64,000 nt of DNA from Legionella drozanskii LLAP-1 (GCF_001467585.1 NZ_LNXY01000031.1:16669-80668), one strand, 5' to 3'; positions 42,804 to 53,191 are shown, counted from the stretch's first letter. Notes: generated from the sequence alone by a model not told the origin. Numbers and translations: made by a program.

Positions 42804-44543
42804 TCAATTGAAATGGAATCGCTCTTCCGCCAATCGATAAAGCGGACGCCAAATTAAATGATTAAATGCCAGGACATAAGTACACATCATCGCAGTACCT
42901 AAGGCTATTTTTGGGAAATCACCTGCTATCGTACTTGCATGAATATACTCCCCCAAGCCTGTCGCTTCCAAGGTGGTGTTTCCCCAACTAACCCACTCTG
43001 CCACAATACTGGCATTCCATGCTCCGCCGGCAGCAGTAATGGCTCCAGTAATATAAAATGGGAAGATTCCTGGCAATGCCAAGCGCTTCCACCATTGCCA
43101 TCCTTTGACACCGAAATTATCCGCTGCCAAATAAAGGTCGCGTGGGATTGTTGAAGCACCGGCAATCACATTAAATAAAATATACCACTGAGTCCCCAAA
43201 ATCATTAGTGGAGTGACCCAGATTTCGACACTCAGATGAAATTGTACAATAGCAATTACAAACAAAGGATAGAACAAATTGGCGGGAAAAGCGGCAACAA
43301 ATTGAATAATTGGTTGAATTTTCTGTGCCAATCGTGGTCTTAACCCAATCCAAACGCCGACAGGAATCCAAATCAAAGAACTAAAAATAATTAATACAAT
43401 AACTCGTGTACCCGTAGCTGCACCAAGAAGAAAGACATGCAAAACTTCTTTCAACTTAAGTTCAGTTAAAATAAAATTCATAAGCAGCCAACCACCGCCA
43501 AAAATTGCAAGGAGTACCACGGTATTCCATGTCCAATCGAGATGTTTTTGTCGGCGTAAATCGATTTCTTTTGCGACTTTAATACTCCGACGAGATAACC
43601 AACGCGCATTCACAAAATTATCTTTTACAACGGCTGCCATTTTACCAAAATGTTTGGTTAATCGACTCCCGCGAATTAAATCAATTAACCAGGATTGATA
43701 TTCTTCCTCATCCGGTGAGGGTTCCATTTTAAATTTTTCTGACCAGGCAATGAGGGGTCTAAACAAAATCTGATCGTAGAGAAAAATAACGATAACCATG
43801 GACAAGATGGCATAGCCCACTGCATGCAGATCACGCTGCTCTATGGCTAGAGCAATATAAGAACCTACCCCAGGTAGGAGAATGTCCTGGTGAGAAACGG
43901 AGATAGCCTCGGATAATACGACGAAAAACCAACTAGCTGACATCGACATCATCAAATTCCACAGCAAACTCGACATCGAAAAGGGAACTTCAACCTTCCA
44001 AAATCGTTGCCAAGCAGATAATTGGAACATCGCCGACGCCTCTTTTAAATCTTCAGGCAAGGTTTTTAAAGCTTGATAAAATCCAAAAGTAATATTCCAT
44101 ACCTGAGCAGTAAAAATAGCAAAAATAGAAGCACATTCAGGCCCCAATAAACTGCCAGGGAATAAGCGAATGAATCCAGTTACGGTAATCGATAAAAAAC
44201 TCAGAACGGGAACCGACTGTAAAACGTCAATCGCTGGAATAATCACTTGTTCAGCTCGCCGATTCTTCGCAGCCAACGCGCCTACAGCAAAGGTGAACAG
44301 CAATGATAAACCCAGAGCAATAAACATTCTTAACACGGTGCGCAATGCGTAAAAAGGCAGTTTGCTCGGATCTAAAGAAATGACTAAGGGCTCTCCTAAT
44401 TGATAAGGACTCGCCATTTGTTTTCCCGCCCAACCGAGAAAAAACAGAACAAAAAAAATCAGTATCAGTAATAAAATATCCAAACGATTGATATAACGAC
44501 TTACATTTTCACGGTTGGCAAAGTAAAAACGACTGTTGCGCAC
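42804..44543 (-). CDS. ABC transporter permease with two fused permease domains
   Basis: The protein has 579 residues with two BPD_transp_1 domains in tandem, about residues 60-260 and 370-570, each with the EAA-like loop (LPEDLKEASAMFQLS in the first, IPRDLYLAADNFGVKGW in the second). Fusion of the two permease halves makes one chain do what two usually do. The start is GTG at 44543, preceded by AGGGGGC at about 4 bases; I saw no better ATG. Together with the ATPase it forms an inner-membrane importer of unknown substrate. Confidence 0.87.
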   Translation of the reverse strand: MRNSRFYFANRENVSRYINRLDILLLILIFFVLFFLGWAGKQMASPYQLGEPLVISLDPSKLPFYALRTVLRMFIALGLSLLFTFAVGALAAKNRRAEQVIIPAIDVLQSVPVLSFLSITVTGFIRLFPGSLLGPECASIFAIFTAQVWNITFGFYQALKTLPEDLKEASAMFQLSAWQRFWKVEVPFSMSSLLWNLMMSMSASWFFVVLSEAISVSHQDILLPGVGSYIALAIEQRDLHAVGYAILSMVIVIFLYDQILFRPLIAWSEKFKMEPSPDEEEYQSWLIDLIRGSRLTKHFGKMAAVVKDNFVNARWLSRRSIKVAKEIDLRRQKHLDWTWNTVVLLAIFGGGWLLMNFILTELKLKEVLHVFLLGAATGTRVIVLIIFSSLIWIPVGVWIGLRPRLAQKIQPIIQFVAAFPANLFYPLFVIAIVQFHLSVEIWVTPLMILGTQWYILFNVIAGASTIPRDLYLAADNFGVKGWQWWKRLALPGIFPFYITGAITAAGGAWNASIVAEWVSWGNTTLEATGLGEYIHASTIAGDFPKIALGTAMMCTYVLAFNHLIWRPLYRLAEERFHFN

Positions 44544-44833
44544 AATGCCCCCTATTTTTTACCTGGTTACGCCGATGGAATATTTGACTGGCCTTTGCTT
44601 AAACAAGTATTAGACCCCTTGACTTTGCTAAAGCTCAAGATCGCATAAAATAACATAAATTATGAGGGCTGTCGCCGAGGAATCAGAGTTTTCCTAGCGT
44701 CAATTCGGTTTTATTTGAACAAGATAGGCCTCCAAATCCTTTTCAGCCTGCGAGGGAATAAAATTAATCAGCAAAATTGAACTTTTTTTGACCACGCGTG
44801 TCTAATGATATGAGCATAAATTATAATGCTCTG

Positions 44834-44921
44834 CTCCGCGCTCCCCTCTTTACGCGGAGTAGTGTCATTACTAATTAAAGTAGGACACAATCACTTCCCC
44901 GGTTTAGGCCGGGGTTTTTTT
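44834..44921 (+). ncRNA. Possible small RNA with two hairpins
   Basis: TATAAT at 44822-44827 is followed by a stem CTCCGCG (44834-44840) with CGCGGAG (44853-44859), then a second hairpin with a T-run that ends the unit at 44921. No open frame is inside. Base composition is clearly higher in GC than the surroundings. No good -35 box is seen (TTGACC is too far upstream). It might instead be a leader for the IcmL-like gene that starts at 44983. Confidence 0.35.
44897..44921 (+). terminator. Rho-independent terminator
   Basis: CCCCGG (44897-44902) pairs with CCGGGG (44909-44914) around a 6-base loop and is followed by seven T. It is the clearest intrinsic terminator in the window, ending whatever is transcribed rightward before the IcmL-like gene. 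The rest of the gap 44544-44833 shows no gene. Confidence 0.85.
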
Positions 44922-44982
44922 CACCTTGAAAACGACTACAATTAGAATATATTTCGCTATGATGACTTTGAGGATAAATTCC

Positions 44983-45513
44983 ATGAGGAAAATCAATATT
45001 TGTGCTGCTTTCATGCTATTTGCTTTATCCTTATCAGCTAAAGCACTACCTCCTGATAATACTCAACTTGCAGTTTGGGCTAATGAAGCCATTATTGCTA
45101 CCTATACTTTTGATTATAAAAACTTCCTCGAAAACCAAAAAGGAATTGCTAAATATTTTACTGCAGGTGGATGGACTGCTTATAGTACGGCAATGACTAG
45201 TTCTAAACTTCCTGAAGCAGTGCAAACCAACTCTTATTATGTGAGCGCCGTAGCCACTTTACCCCCGGAAATTAAGACCCTCGCCCCTAATCAATGGCAA
45301 GCCAAAATGCCGATATTAGTGGTTTATAAAAATCCTCAATATCAACAAAAACAAAATTTGGACGTTACTATCCATTTCACACAAGCTCCTGCTGGACAAG
45401 GAGTTCGCGGTTTTGCGATTCTGAGTTTACAATCCAAGGTCAGTACGCCTCCTTGTCAGTGTTCTGATAAAACTAATGAGACTAATACCACTAGCACAGC
45501 AACACCAAGGTGA
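44983..45513 (+). CDS. IcmL/DotI-like secreted protein
   Basis: The protein has 176 residues from the ATG giving MRKINICAAFML, which has GAGGA about 8 bases upstream; longer starts upstream lack this. An N-terminal signal peptide ends near SAKA. The IcmL-like domain has NTQLAVWANEAIIATYTFDY, then YFTAGGWTAYSTAM and NSYYVSAVA, the pattern of the periplasmic domain of DotI/IcmL of the Dot/Icm secretion system. It lacks the membrane anchor of true IcmL, so it is a soluble periplasmic paralogue, as occur several times in Legionella. It ends in a Thr-rich tail with CQC. Confidence 0.82.
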   Translation: MRKINICAAFMLFALSLSAKALPPDNTQLAVWANEAIIATYTFDYKNFLENQKGIAKYFTAGGWTAYSTAMTSSKLPEAVQTNSYYVSAVATLPPEIKTLAPNQWQAKMPILVVYKNPQYQQKQNLDVTIHFTQAPAGQGVRGFAILSLQSKVSTPPCQCSDKTNETNTTSTATPR

Positions 45514-45520
45514 TGAATTT

Positions 45521-45991
45521 TTACAATAAACGGCTAATCACCACCACCAGATGCAAAATAACTAATGCAATCAATAAAGCAACAATTAGATTTAATTTCC
45601 GGGGGAGGGTGATATCCAGAGCCGCTTGATTGGGATCATTCGGATTATAAAAAACATCAATTTCGGCATCCTTTTCGTAAGCAACTGCAGCTTTGTAGGC
45701 GACTCTTCGAGCATATTTACTATTAGGATTATTATGAGCGGTATCTAGAAAAAGGTATTCGCCCTGGAAATCCTGATCAAAGACCTGATAAGTATATTGA
45801 ATTCTTGGCCATAAGCGCGGACCCGCGCGAGTCCATTCAAAGGTAGTGATACGACCTTTAGTTATTAACCAAGAACGAGCTTGGGCAAGCGCTGTTCTAT
45901 CACGCCAAAAATGCCTTAGCATGAACAATAAAAATAACAGCCATGCTAAATCAAGCAGACTTTGCCCAGATAATAGTCGACTTAACACCAA
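45521..45991 (-). CDS. DUF3592-type membrane protein
   Basis: The protein has 156 residues with an N-terminal transmembrane helix (about 11-27), a middle soluble part containing the DUF3592 pattern RIQYTYQVFDQDFQGEY and DVFYNPNDPNQAALD, and a C-terminal helix (about 135-155). This is the usual layout of the family, whose function is unknown. It converges with the IcmL-like gene, 7 bases apart. Confidence 0.8.
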   Translation of the reverse strand: MVLSRLLSGQSLLDLAWLLFLLFMLRHFWRDRTALAQARSWLITKGRITTFEWTRAGPRLWPRIQYTYQVFDQDFQGEYLFLDTAHNNPNSKYARRVAYKAAVAYEKDAEIDVFYNPNDPNQAALDITLPRKLNLIVALLIALVILHLVVVISRLL

Positions 45992-46093
45992 GGGATCCTT
46001 TTGCCAGTTAATATCTTATCCTAATGCAAATAGCCCTCGTTTCCAATTCCTGTTGAAAACAAGGGCTATCACTGAATTCTGCGCGGTCAAAGA

Positions 46094-46387
46094 TTACCAG
46101 CAAGCTCTATGTCTGGGTATCCAGTAGCCATTTTGCCAGTAGCCTCCGACCCGTCCACAATTATAATAAACAGGGCTCGGTCCTATATAGACTCCACCGC
46201 CACGATAGAAACCGCCATAACCCCAACCTGGGCCCCAACCAACGCCTGGCCCCCAACCCATACCACCACCTCTCCAGCCTCCCCAATGCCCCCCACCCCA
46301 ATGGGCATCACTAGGAGCAGAGGCGAATAAACACAAACCCAAAAGCATGGCACCGAGTAGTTTATGGCCTTTAACATTAACGTTCAT
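46094..46387 (-). CDS. Small glycine/tryptophan-rich secreted protein
   Basis: The protein has 97 residues from the ATG at 46387 (MNVNVKGHKL), with GGGGAG about 6 bases upstream. A signal peptide ends near SDAHWG. The mature part is built of Gly, Trp and Tyr repeats (GGGHWGGWRGGG, GPGVGWGPGWGYGG), ending YWIPRHRACW. Such proteins are exported and often surface-associated. No function is known. Confidence 0.75.
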   Translation of the reverse strand: MNVNVKGHKLLGAMLLGLCLFASAPSDAHWGGGHWGGWRGGGMGWGPGVGWGPGWGYGGFYRGGGVYIGPSPVYYNCGRVGGYWQNGYWIPRHRACW

Positions 46388-46575
46388 AAGAATCTCCCCT
46401 TTAGACCATTTGCCCCTTTTATAATTATAGACTTTGGGCAAATTTTATTCAGAGATAGTTGGTCGATTTTTCAGGGAAATACGGGAATGTATTGGGTGGC
46501 AACTGTCATGGCTCCCGCGGTCAAGCGGGGATTCGCAAACCGACTATTAAACTTCCACAACAGCTCAATTTCAGC

Positions 46576-46959
46576 TTATTTCTCTTTTGATTCCCAGAAT
46601 GCGATATGTGCTCCTGTGGGGTCAACAACAACGATAAAACGACCCATGTCACCGACTGGAGTCACGGGCATTTTTATTGTCGCACCAAGACTTTTTGCTT
46701 TTTCTAAGGTTTGTTCAATATCATCAACTAAGATATATCCCATCCAATGAGGAGGAATTTGGTCCTTTTGCTCGGTAGGAATTTGCCAAATACCACCGAA
46801 TTCATGTTCTCCGGCATTAATCATGGTATAAGTCATGTCCCCTGCCTCGTGTTCAATAAATTTCCATCCGAGTAATTTACCATAAAAATCTTTGGCAGCT
46901 TTAATATTCGTTGTAGCTAACTCATTCCAACAGAACTCTCCTTGCTTTGGTCTATTCAT
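46576..46959 (-). CDS. VOC-family (glyoxalase/bleomycin-resistance-like) protein
   Basis: The protein has 127 residues from the ATG giving MNRPKQGEFCWNELAT, the usual start of this subgroup; GGGA lies about 10 bases upstream. The beta-alpha-beta repeats of the vicinal oxygen chelate fold are visible: AAKDFYGKLLGWKF in the first half, PHWMGYILVDDIEQTLEKAK in the second, and DPTGAHIAFWE near the end. It may be a metal-dependent lyase or a binding protein. No substrate can be given. Confidence 0.85.
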   Translation of the reverse strand: MNRPKQGEFCWNELATTNIKAAKDFYGKLLGWKFIEHEAGDMTYTMINAGEHEFGGIWQIPTEQKDQIPPHWMGYILVDDIEQTLEKAKSLGATIKMPVTPVGDMGRFIVVVDPTGAHIAFWESKEK

Positions 46960-46974
46960 TACTTTAATTCCCAT

Positions 46975-47160
46975 GATATTTATACTTATCCAGAAAGAAA
47001 TTAACTCCTTTCCCCTACGCCTCTTAAAGGCTACAACAATTCAAAATGAGAAAATAGATTAACTAAGCTAAAGTTTAGATAAAGATGTGACAGCACTCTT
47101 GTCGTAATGACTCATCTCGGTATAATCATCAGCACCAACGCGCGAAATGAGGGAATCGCA
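46975..47160 (+). promoter_or_regulatory. Leader region upstream of the gcv operon
   Basis: This 186-base region should hold the gcv promoter. I looked for a glycine riboswitch (tandem aptamers with conserved GGAGAG/ACCG cores) and did not find it. AAAGTTTAGATAAAGATG-like AT-rich sequence is present but no convincing promoter pair. Confidence 0.35.
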
Positions 47161-48243
47161 ATGATCGCAAAAACACCACTCTATGCCAGTCATTTGGCAA
47201 TTGGTGGAAAAATGGTAGATTTTCATGGCTGGGAAATGCCTTTACACTATGGTTCACAATTGGATGAACACCACAGTGTTCGTCAGCATGCGGGAATGTT
47301 TGACGTCTCGCATATGACCGTCGTCGATGTGCTTGGAGCCGGCGGCAGACAATTTTTACGCAAATTACTTAGCAACGATGTTGACCTGCTTGAGCATACA
47401 GGACGTGCACTATACAGCTGCCTGTGTAATGAGCATGGAGGCATCATCGATGATTTGATTGCTTATCAACGCGCCTCAGATAATTACCGTCTTGTTTTAA
47501 ACTCTGCAACTCGTACTCGTGACCTGGCTTGGATTCGCAGTAAAAGCGAAGGTTTTGCTGTTGGATTACAGGAAAGAAATGAACTTGCCATGTTAGCAGT
47601 TCAAGGCCCCGAAGCAGTCGCAAAAACTATGAGTGTTCTTACACCGGCTCAAATCGATGCCGTATCAACTCTCACGAACTTTGAGTGTGTCGATGTTGAA
47701 AACTGGTTTTTTGCCCGCACAGGTTATACAGGTGAAGATGGTTTAGAAATCATTTTACCTACAGAAGCAATTACTCAATTATGGTCCTCTCTATTAGCAG
47801 CTGGCGTTAAACCTTGTGGTTTAGCAGCGCGCGATACTCTTCGCCTTGAAGCCGGAATGTTGTTGTATGGACAAGATATGGATGAGTCGACCACTCCTTT
47901 GGAATCAGCTCTTGAATGGACCGTAAAATGGCAGCCCGAAGAACGAGATTTTATCGGCATGGGAGCTCTTTTATCGCAAAAACAACAAGGTGTTCGGCGC
48001 AAATTAGTCGGTTTAATTTTGCAAGATAAAGGCATCATGCGTAGTGGCCAGCGCGTTATCGTTGAAGGCCATGCCGATGGCCTTATCACTAGTGGAACTT
48101 ATTCGCCAACGTTGGGTAAATCAATTGCTTTAGCGCGAGTACCTACGAAAATCGGTGAGCAAGTTATGGTTGAGATTCGCGGAAAACTCATTCCCGCTCA
48201 AGTCGGTAAACCAAGATTTGTTAAACGAGGACAAATATTATAA
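47161..48243 (+). CDS. gcvT: Glycine cleavage system T-protein (aminomethyltransferase)
   Basis: GcvT moves the methylene group from lipoyl-bound aminomethyl onto tetrahydrofolate. The protein has 360 residues from [17 protein letters not shown] longer frame from 47107 is open but has no better start. The motif [18 protein letters not shown] near the N-terminus, [13 protein letters not shown] and [12 protein letters not shown] (about 235-246) mark the folate-binding GcvT fold. It is the first gene of gcvT-H-PA-YciI-PB. Confidence 0.96.
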   Translation: MIAKTPLYASHLAIGGKMVDFHGWEMPLHYGSQLDEHHSVRQHAGMFDVSHMTVVDVLGAGGRQFLRKLLSNDVDLLEHTGRALYSCLCNEHGGIIDDLIAYQRASDNYRLVLNSATRTRDLAWIRSKSEGFAVGLQERNELAMLAVQGPEAVAKTMSVLTPAQIDAVSTLTNFECVDVENWFFARTGYTGEDGLEIILPTEAITQLWSSLLAAGVKPCGLAARDTLRLEAGMLLYGQDMDESTTPLESALEWTVKWQPEERDFIGMGALLSQKQQGVRRKLVGLILQDKGIMRSGQRVIVEGHADGLITSGTYSPTLGKSIALARVPTKIGEQVMVEIRGKLIPAQVGKPRFVKRGQIL

Positions 48244-48316
48244 CGATCAAATAAATTTGAAATTTAGCAACTTAATAAAAAGCCCTGATTATAATTATAA
48301 GAAGAGGACAAGAATA

Positions 48317-48697
48317 ATGGCAGATTTAAAATTTACTCGAACCCACGAATGGTTGGAAAGCAGCGCTGATGGGATAATGACAATTGGTATCACTGAGCAT
48401 GCTCAACAATTATTAGGGGATATGGTGTTTGTCGAGTTACCTGAAGAAGGTGATGAAGTAAAGATTGGACAGGAATTAGGCGTTGTTGAGTCTGTTAAAG
48501 CTGCTTCTGATTTTTATGCACCCATTAGTGGAGTCGTTGTCGCTGTCAATCAAAATGTGAACGAAGATCCTGCCCTTGTTAATAGCGATCCTTATGGAGC
48601 AGGTTGGTTAGTTAAAATAAAAGCGCACAACCTCGCTGAATTAAACGATTTATTAAATGCAGATCAATATCAAAACGAGATAGCTGAGGAACATTAA
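48317..48697 (+). CDS. gcvH: Glycine cleavage system H-protein
   Basis: This lipoylated carrier shuttles the aminomethyl intermediate among P, T and L proteins. It has 126 residues from [14 protein letters not shown], with GAAGAGG upstream. The lipoyl-lysine motif is [14 protein letters not shown] (Lys about 64). Its stop lies one base before gcvPA, so they are tightly linked. Confidence 0.97.
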   Translation: MADLKFTRTHEWLESSADGIMTIGITEHAQQLLGDMVFVELPEEGDEVKIGQELGVVESVKAASDFYAPISGVVVAVNQNVNEDPALVNSDPYGAGWLVKIKAHNLAELNDLLNADQYQNEIAEEH

Positions 48698-48698
48698 T

Positions 48699-50069
48699 AT
48701 GCCTTATATTCCACATACTGCCGAAGACATAGAAACTATGCTGGCTCAAATCGGAGTCAGCAAAACCCAAGATTTATTTGATGAAATTCCATCTTCACTA
48801 CTCTATGGTGAACTTAAAAATATCCCTACCGGGTTGAGTGAAATGGCGATGCTTAAGGAAGCTCAACATCTCGCGAATAAAAATCAAAATGGACTTTGCT
48901 TTATGGGTGCTGGTAGCTATGAGCACCATATTCCGGCCGCGGTGTGGGATATTGCCTCTCGTGGGGAATTTTTAACAGCCTATACACCTTATCAAGCAGA
49001 AGCAAGTCAGGGCACTTTGCAGCTACTTTATGAATTTCAGACCATGATTGCTGAATTGACCGGCATGGATGTAGCGAATGCTTCGATGTACGATGGAGCA
49101 ACGGCCTTGGCGGAAGCTGTCCTGATGGCTGTACGCGTCAATAAAAGGAGCAAAACCAATCGTGTTTTAGTGGCAGGTACTATTCACCCCCTTTACCGTG
49201 AAACCTTGGAAACCATTGTTCGCAATCAGCATATTGAGGTTATTACCTTAGCTTTTGACGAAAAGCAGGGGATTACAGCCGTCTCCGCGTTGGATAAATA
49301 CCAAGGCGAAGATATTACTGCTTTAGTTATTGCGCAACCTAATTTCTTTGGCTGTTTAGAGTCGGTTAATGAACTTACTGATTGGGCACGTGCGAATCAA
49401 ACAATTAGTATCGCTTGCGTTAACCCTATATCATTAGCGCTTTTAACACCACCAGGACAATGGGGTGAGCAGGGGGTTGATATCGTGTGTGGCGAGGGAC
49501 AACCCCTGGGCTCACCCATGGCCTCTGGCGGACCGTATTTTGGTTTCTTTAGTACGCGCATGGAGCATGTGCGACAAATGCCGGGACGTTTGATTGGACG
49601 TACTTTAGATAAAGACGGTAAAACGGGCTACAGCCTCACTCTGCAGGCTCGAGAACAACACATTCGACGCGGTAAAGCCACTTCCAATATTTGCACTAAC
49701 CAGGGTTTATTGGTCACGGCGGCAACTATTCACATGAGTTTATTAGGCGCTGAAGGGATGCTACAAGTTGCCCGTCAATGCCATCGTAATACTCAGGCCC
49801 TTGTATCTGCGCTAACACAAATTGATGGTGTAGAGGCTGTTTTTTCAGCACCTACTTTCCATGAGTCACTTCTACGTCTTGCTCAACCGGTTGATGAAGT
49901 ACTCAGGCGCTTACGTGATGAAGGACTCATCGGTGGATACGCCATCGAATCACATTATCCACAATTAGCAAATACCTTACTCGTTTGTGCCACTGAAATG
50001 CGTACGGATGAGGACATTGCTCATTATGCCAATGCATTGAAGCGAATTTTAGCGAAGCGAGGTAGCTGA
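48699..50069 (+). CDS. gcvPA: Glycine dehydrogenase (decarboxylating) subunit 1
   Basis: This is the N-terminal half of the P-protein in its split form. It has 456 residues: MPYIPHTAEDIETMLAQIG, FMGAGSYEHHIPAAVW, YTPYQAEASQGTLQ and ASMYDGATALAEA, all conserved in GcvPA. The pyridoxal-phosphate lysine lies in the other subunit. Its last base is the first base of the YciI-like gene. Confidence 0.96.
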   Translation: MPYIPHTAEDIETMLAQIGVSKTQDLFDEIPSSLLYGELKNIPTGLSEMAMLKEAQHLANKNQNGLCFMGAGSYEHHIPAAVWDIASRGEFLTAYTPYQAEASQGTLQLLYEFQTMIAELTGMDVANASMYDGATALAEAVLMAVRVNKRSKTNRVLVAGTIHPLYRETLETIVRNQHIEVITLAFDEKQGITAVSALDKYQGEDITALVIAQPNFFGCLESVNELTDWARANQTISIACVNPISLALLTPPGQWGEQGVDIVCGEGQPLGSPMASGGPYFGFFSTRMEHVRQMPGRLIGRTLDKDGKTGYSLTLQAREQHIRRGKATSNICTNQGLLVTAATIHMSLLGAEGMLQVARQCHRNTQALVSALTQIDGVEAVFSAPTFHESLLRLAQPVDEVLRRLRDEGLIGGYAIESHYPQLANTLLVCATEMRTDEDIAHYANALKRILAKRGS

Positions 50070-50377
50070 TGTTTATAATACAGTTAACTTATAAAGCACC
50101 GATTAACGAAGTAGATAAGTATTTACAAGCTCATCGTGAGTTTCTCGAATACTATTACAAGCAGGGGCTACTCATCGTTTCAGGACCAATGAAGCCTCGA
50201 ACTGGTGGAATTATCATTGCAGCAACCAACGATAAATCTAAGCTGGAAGAAATTTTTAAGCAGGATCCTTATTACCTCGCTGAGATTGCAGATTATCAAA
50301 TTATCGAATTTACACCCGTTAAACACTGTAAAGAACTCAAAGATCTGATTCAAAGAACGGAGGGGGAATTATGCTAA
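50069..50377 (+). CDS. YciI-like protein inside the gcv operon
   Basis: The protein has 102 residues with the YciI/YCII ferredoxin-like fold pattern: an N-terminal strand [33 protein letters not shown] with the His of the family, then [26 protein letters not shown]. It overlaps gcvPA by one base and gcvPB by 7, so it is translated as part of the glycine cleavage operon. YciI-family proteins act as small hydrolases or detoxifying enzymes in a few cases. Its role here is unknown. Confidence 0.88.
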   Translation: MFIIQLTYKAPINEVDKYLQAHREFLEYYYKQGLLIVSGPMKPRTGGIIIAATNDKSKLEEIFKQDPYYLAEIADYQIIEFTPVKHCKELKDLIQRTEGELC

Positions 50378-51825
50378 TCTTTGAACGCTCCAAACCTACC
50401 CGTCAAGCGACCGCACAGGCTCCGGATAATACAGCAGGGAAATTAGCAATTCCTGAGCAGTTTTTACGCTCCAAACCACCGCGATTGCCGGCTTGCTCTG
50501 AATTACAAGTGGTCCGTCATTATACAAAGCTTTCGCAAAAGAATTTTGCTATTGATACCAATTTTTACCCTTTAGGCTCCTGCACAATGAAATACAATCC
50601 GCGTGGAGTGCATAAAGCAGCCTCTATTGCCGATTTTATTAACCGTCATCCTTTGGCTCCAGAAGAGGCAAGCCAAGGCTTTTTGCAAATTATTCATGAT
50701 CTGCAAACTAATTTGGCTGAAATTACTGGCATGCAAGCAGTGTCATTAACACCTATGGCGGGTTCTCAGGGTGAATTTGCCGGCGTCGCTATGATTAAGG
50801 CTTATCATCAATCACGTGGCGATAGCCTGCGTGATGAAATACTGATTCCTGATGCCGCTCATGGTACTAATCCCGCCTCCGCAGTGATGTGTGGTTTTAA
50901 AGTGGTTGAAATTGCCACAGCCAATGATGGTGACATTGATTTAGAAGAACTACGTCGCAAAGTCGGTCCTAAAACAGCAGGAATTATGCTCACCAACCCA
51001 TCCACACTTGGGTTGTTTATGCGTCAAATTAAAGAAATAGCGCAGATCGTGCATCAGGCTGGCGGACTTCTTTATTATGACGGCGCCAATTTAAATGCTA
51101 TTTTGGGTAAGGTAAGACCAGGCGATATGGGTTTTGATGTCATGCATTTAAATTTACATAAAACCTTTGCAACGCCTCATGGTGGCGGAGGACCTGGAGC
51201 AGGGCCAGTAGCCGTTGGAAAACGTTTACTGCCTTACATCCCACTGCCTAATGTTATCAAAGAAAATAACGCCTATCGTTGGGCTACTAGCAGTGATTTT
51301 CCTCAAAGCATTGGCCGTCTATCTTGCTTTATGGGTAATGCTGGTATTTTACTTCGCGCTTATTTTTATATTCGTGTTTTAGGTAAAGAAGGGCTACTGC
51401 GTGTTTCTGAGTTTGCCACACTTAATGCGAATTATTTACTGACTAAACTTGAGAAAGCAGGCTTTAATCCCGCTTATCCTGGACGGCGTGCAAGCCATGA
51501 GTTTATTCTTTCTCTGAACCAAGAGAAAAAAAAGCATGGCATTAATGCGATGGATTTAGCAAAACGATTGCTGGATTATGGCTTTCATGCACCAACCACC
51601 TACTTCCCATTGCTGGTTCCCGAATGTTTACTTATCGAACCGACGGAAACAGAAAGCAAAGAAGAATTGGATGGTTTTATTAGCGCTATGCAAGCCATCC
51701 TTCATGAGGCGGAAACCAATCCGAATCTTTTGCGGGAAGCGCCGCATACTTTGCCAGTGAAGCGTTTAGATGATGTAAGAGCGGCAAGGGAATTAGATTT
51801 AAATTATTTTAGTCATCAAGATTAA
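50371..51825 (+). CDS. gcvPB: Glycine dehydrogenase (decarboxylating) subunit 2
   Basis: This is the pyridoxal-phosphate-carrying half of the P-protein. It has 484 residues: the cofactor lysine in [20 protein letters not shown] (about 263-282), [15 protein letters not shown] near residue 65, and [12 protein letters not shown]. Split gcvPA/gcvPB is normal for many bacteria. It completes the gcv operon. lpd (L-protein) is not in view. Confidence 0.97.
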   Translation: MLIFERSKPTRQATAQAPDNTAGKLAIPEQFLRSKPPRLPACSELQVVRHYTKLSQKNFAIDTNFYPLGSCTMKYNPRGVHKAASIADFINRHPLAPEEASQGFLQIIHDLQTNLAEITGMQAVSLTPMAGSQGEFAGVAMIKAYHQSRGDSLRDEILIPDAAHGTNPASAVMCGFKVVEIATANDGDIDLEELRRKVGPKTAGIMLTNPSTLGLFMRQIKEIAQIVHQAGGLLYYDGANLNAILGKVRPGDMGFDVMHLNLHKTFATPHGGGGPGAGPVAVGKRLLPYIPLPNVIKENNAYRWATSSDFPQSIGRLSCFMGNAGILLRAYFYIRVLGKEGLLRVSEFATLNANYLLTKLEKAGFNPAYPGRRASHEFILSLNQEKKKHGINAMDLAKRLLDYGFHAPTTYFPLLVPECLLIEPTETESKEELDGFISAMQAILHEAETNPNLLREAPHTLPVKRLDDVRAARELDLNYFSHQD

Positions 51826-51955
51826 TCAGACTCAGCCCTACTCCCTCAGTTTACTCTGCCCTTTAGTCGAAAAAGACTACTAGGTCAGGGTTCTACGGGA
51901 TCGCTGGGGCTGTTTGCGTTATACTTAGATTACCTCTTTCTATGATCTGATTAAA

Positions 51956-53191
51956 TTGAAAAAACAAATCTTACCTGCAATATTCGCCAGACAGGCAATT
52001 TATGATACGCAAGGCTCTGTATGCGCTTATGAACTTCTCTACCGAGCAGGTGATCTCAATCGTGCGAATATTGATGCCACAGATGAGCAAGCTGGAGACA
52101 GTGCAACTGCCCACGTACTTTCCAATCTTTTCAGACACCTCGATCTCAATATGATCATCGGACATCATCCCGCCTTCATTAACTTTACTCGTAATCATTT
52201 GCTACAAGAGATTCCGGCTTTGCTTCCCACAGATCGAATTGTGATTGAGTTATTAGAAAATATTCCTATCGATGAGCTGTTATTGGAAAATATAAAAACA
52301 TTTTCTAAACAGGGTTATAAAATCGCACTCGATGATTTTATTTTTAGCGAGGATTTAATCCCATTGATTAATCTTGCTGATATCATAAAAATTGAGGTGT
52401 TAGGCTTAGCGAAGCAAGAAATTAACAAACAGCTAACCTTACTTAGCGCATCTGGATTTAAAGGTAAATTATTAGCTGAAAAAATTGAAAATCGCGAACA
52501 ATTAATTGTATGCCGCGATTTAGGCTTTGATTTTTTTCAAGGCTTCTTTTTAAATCACCCCAATCTAGTCCAAAACCAGACGCTCTCAAAAGATAAAATC
52601 CTTCTACTCGAATTATTCGCTGAGCTTTATAACTCCGAAACCCAGATTGCCCGAGTTGAGGAAATAATTTTGCAAATACCCAAGTTGGGTGAGCGCATCC
52701 TAAAACTATCCAACTCCGCTTCAATGTATCAAGGTAAAATGATTGACTCTCTAATCGAGGCTATCCAACGCTTAGGACTTTCAGAAATCCGAAATTGGAT
52801 GAGCCTACTTTTAATAGCGGAGCTCAACGATGTGAAGGATGATTTACTCGAAAGAACACTCATTAGAGCCAAAATGTGTCAAGTCCTTACCGGTCATTTT
52901 GATGTAAGTAATTCTCATCAAGCATTTACGGTAGGTATGTTTTCTACTTTAGATGCTGTACTAAATGAGCCTATGCCTTTTTTATTATCTAAAATCCAAT
53001 TAGACGATGAAATTAACGCTGCTTTATTAACTCGTCGAGGTACTCTTGGTTATTTAATAGACATGACCCAAGCTTATGAGCAAGCCAATTTTAATAAACT
53101 AGAGTACTCGAAATTTAGTGCGCAAGATTACACGGATGCTTACTTACAAGGGATTTCTTATGCTAACAATACCATGGCCTTAATTCGTTAA
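51956..53191 (+). CDS. EAL-HDOD (YuxH-type) signalling protein
   Basis: The protein has 411 residues with an N-terminal EAL domain (about 1-200) and a C-terminal HDOD domain (about 205-395). EAL motifs are partly kept: YELLYR, FINFTR, IELLEN, ALDDF, AEKIEN and FFQGFF. The GTGYSS-type stretch after DDF is absent (DDFIFSEDLIPL) and the usual K-x-D is KIE, so phosphodiesterase activity is doubtful, as in other YuxH proteins. The best start is a TTG at 51956 (MKKQILPAIFARQ), because the frame has no ATG near the conserved N-terminus. No ribosome-binding site is obvious. Confidence 0.87.
   Translation: MKKQILPAIFARQAIYDTQGSVCAYELLYRAGDLNRANIDATDEQAGDSATAHVLSNLFRHLDLNMIIGHHPAFINFTRNHLLQEIPALLPTDRIVIELLENIPIDELLLENIKTFSKQGYKIALDDFIFSEDLIPLINLADIIKIEVLGLAKQEINKQLTLLSASGFKGKLLAEKIENREQLIVCRDLGFDFFQGFFLNHPNLVQNQTLSKDKILLLELFAELYNSETQIARVEEIILQIPKLGERILKLSNSASMYQGKMIDSLIEAIQRLGLSEIRNWMSLLLIAELNDVKDDLLERTLIRAKMCQVLTGHFDVSNSHQAFTVGMFSTLDAVLNEPMPFLLSKIQLDDEINAALLTRRGTLGYLIDMTQAYEQANFNKLEYSKFSAQDYTDAYLQGISYANNTMALIR

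Noticed and set aside
46975-47160. Glycine riboswitch upstream of gcvT
   Set aside because: The conserved aptamer cores were not found, and the region is too short and AT-rich for a tandem aptamer.
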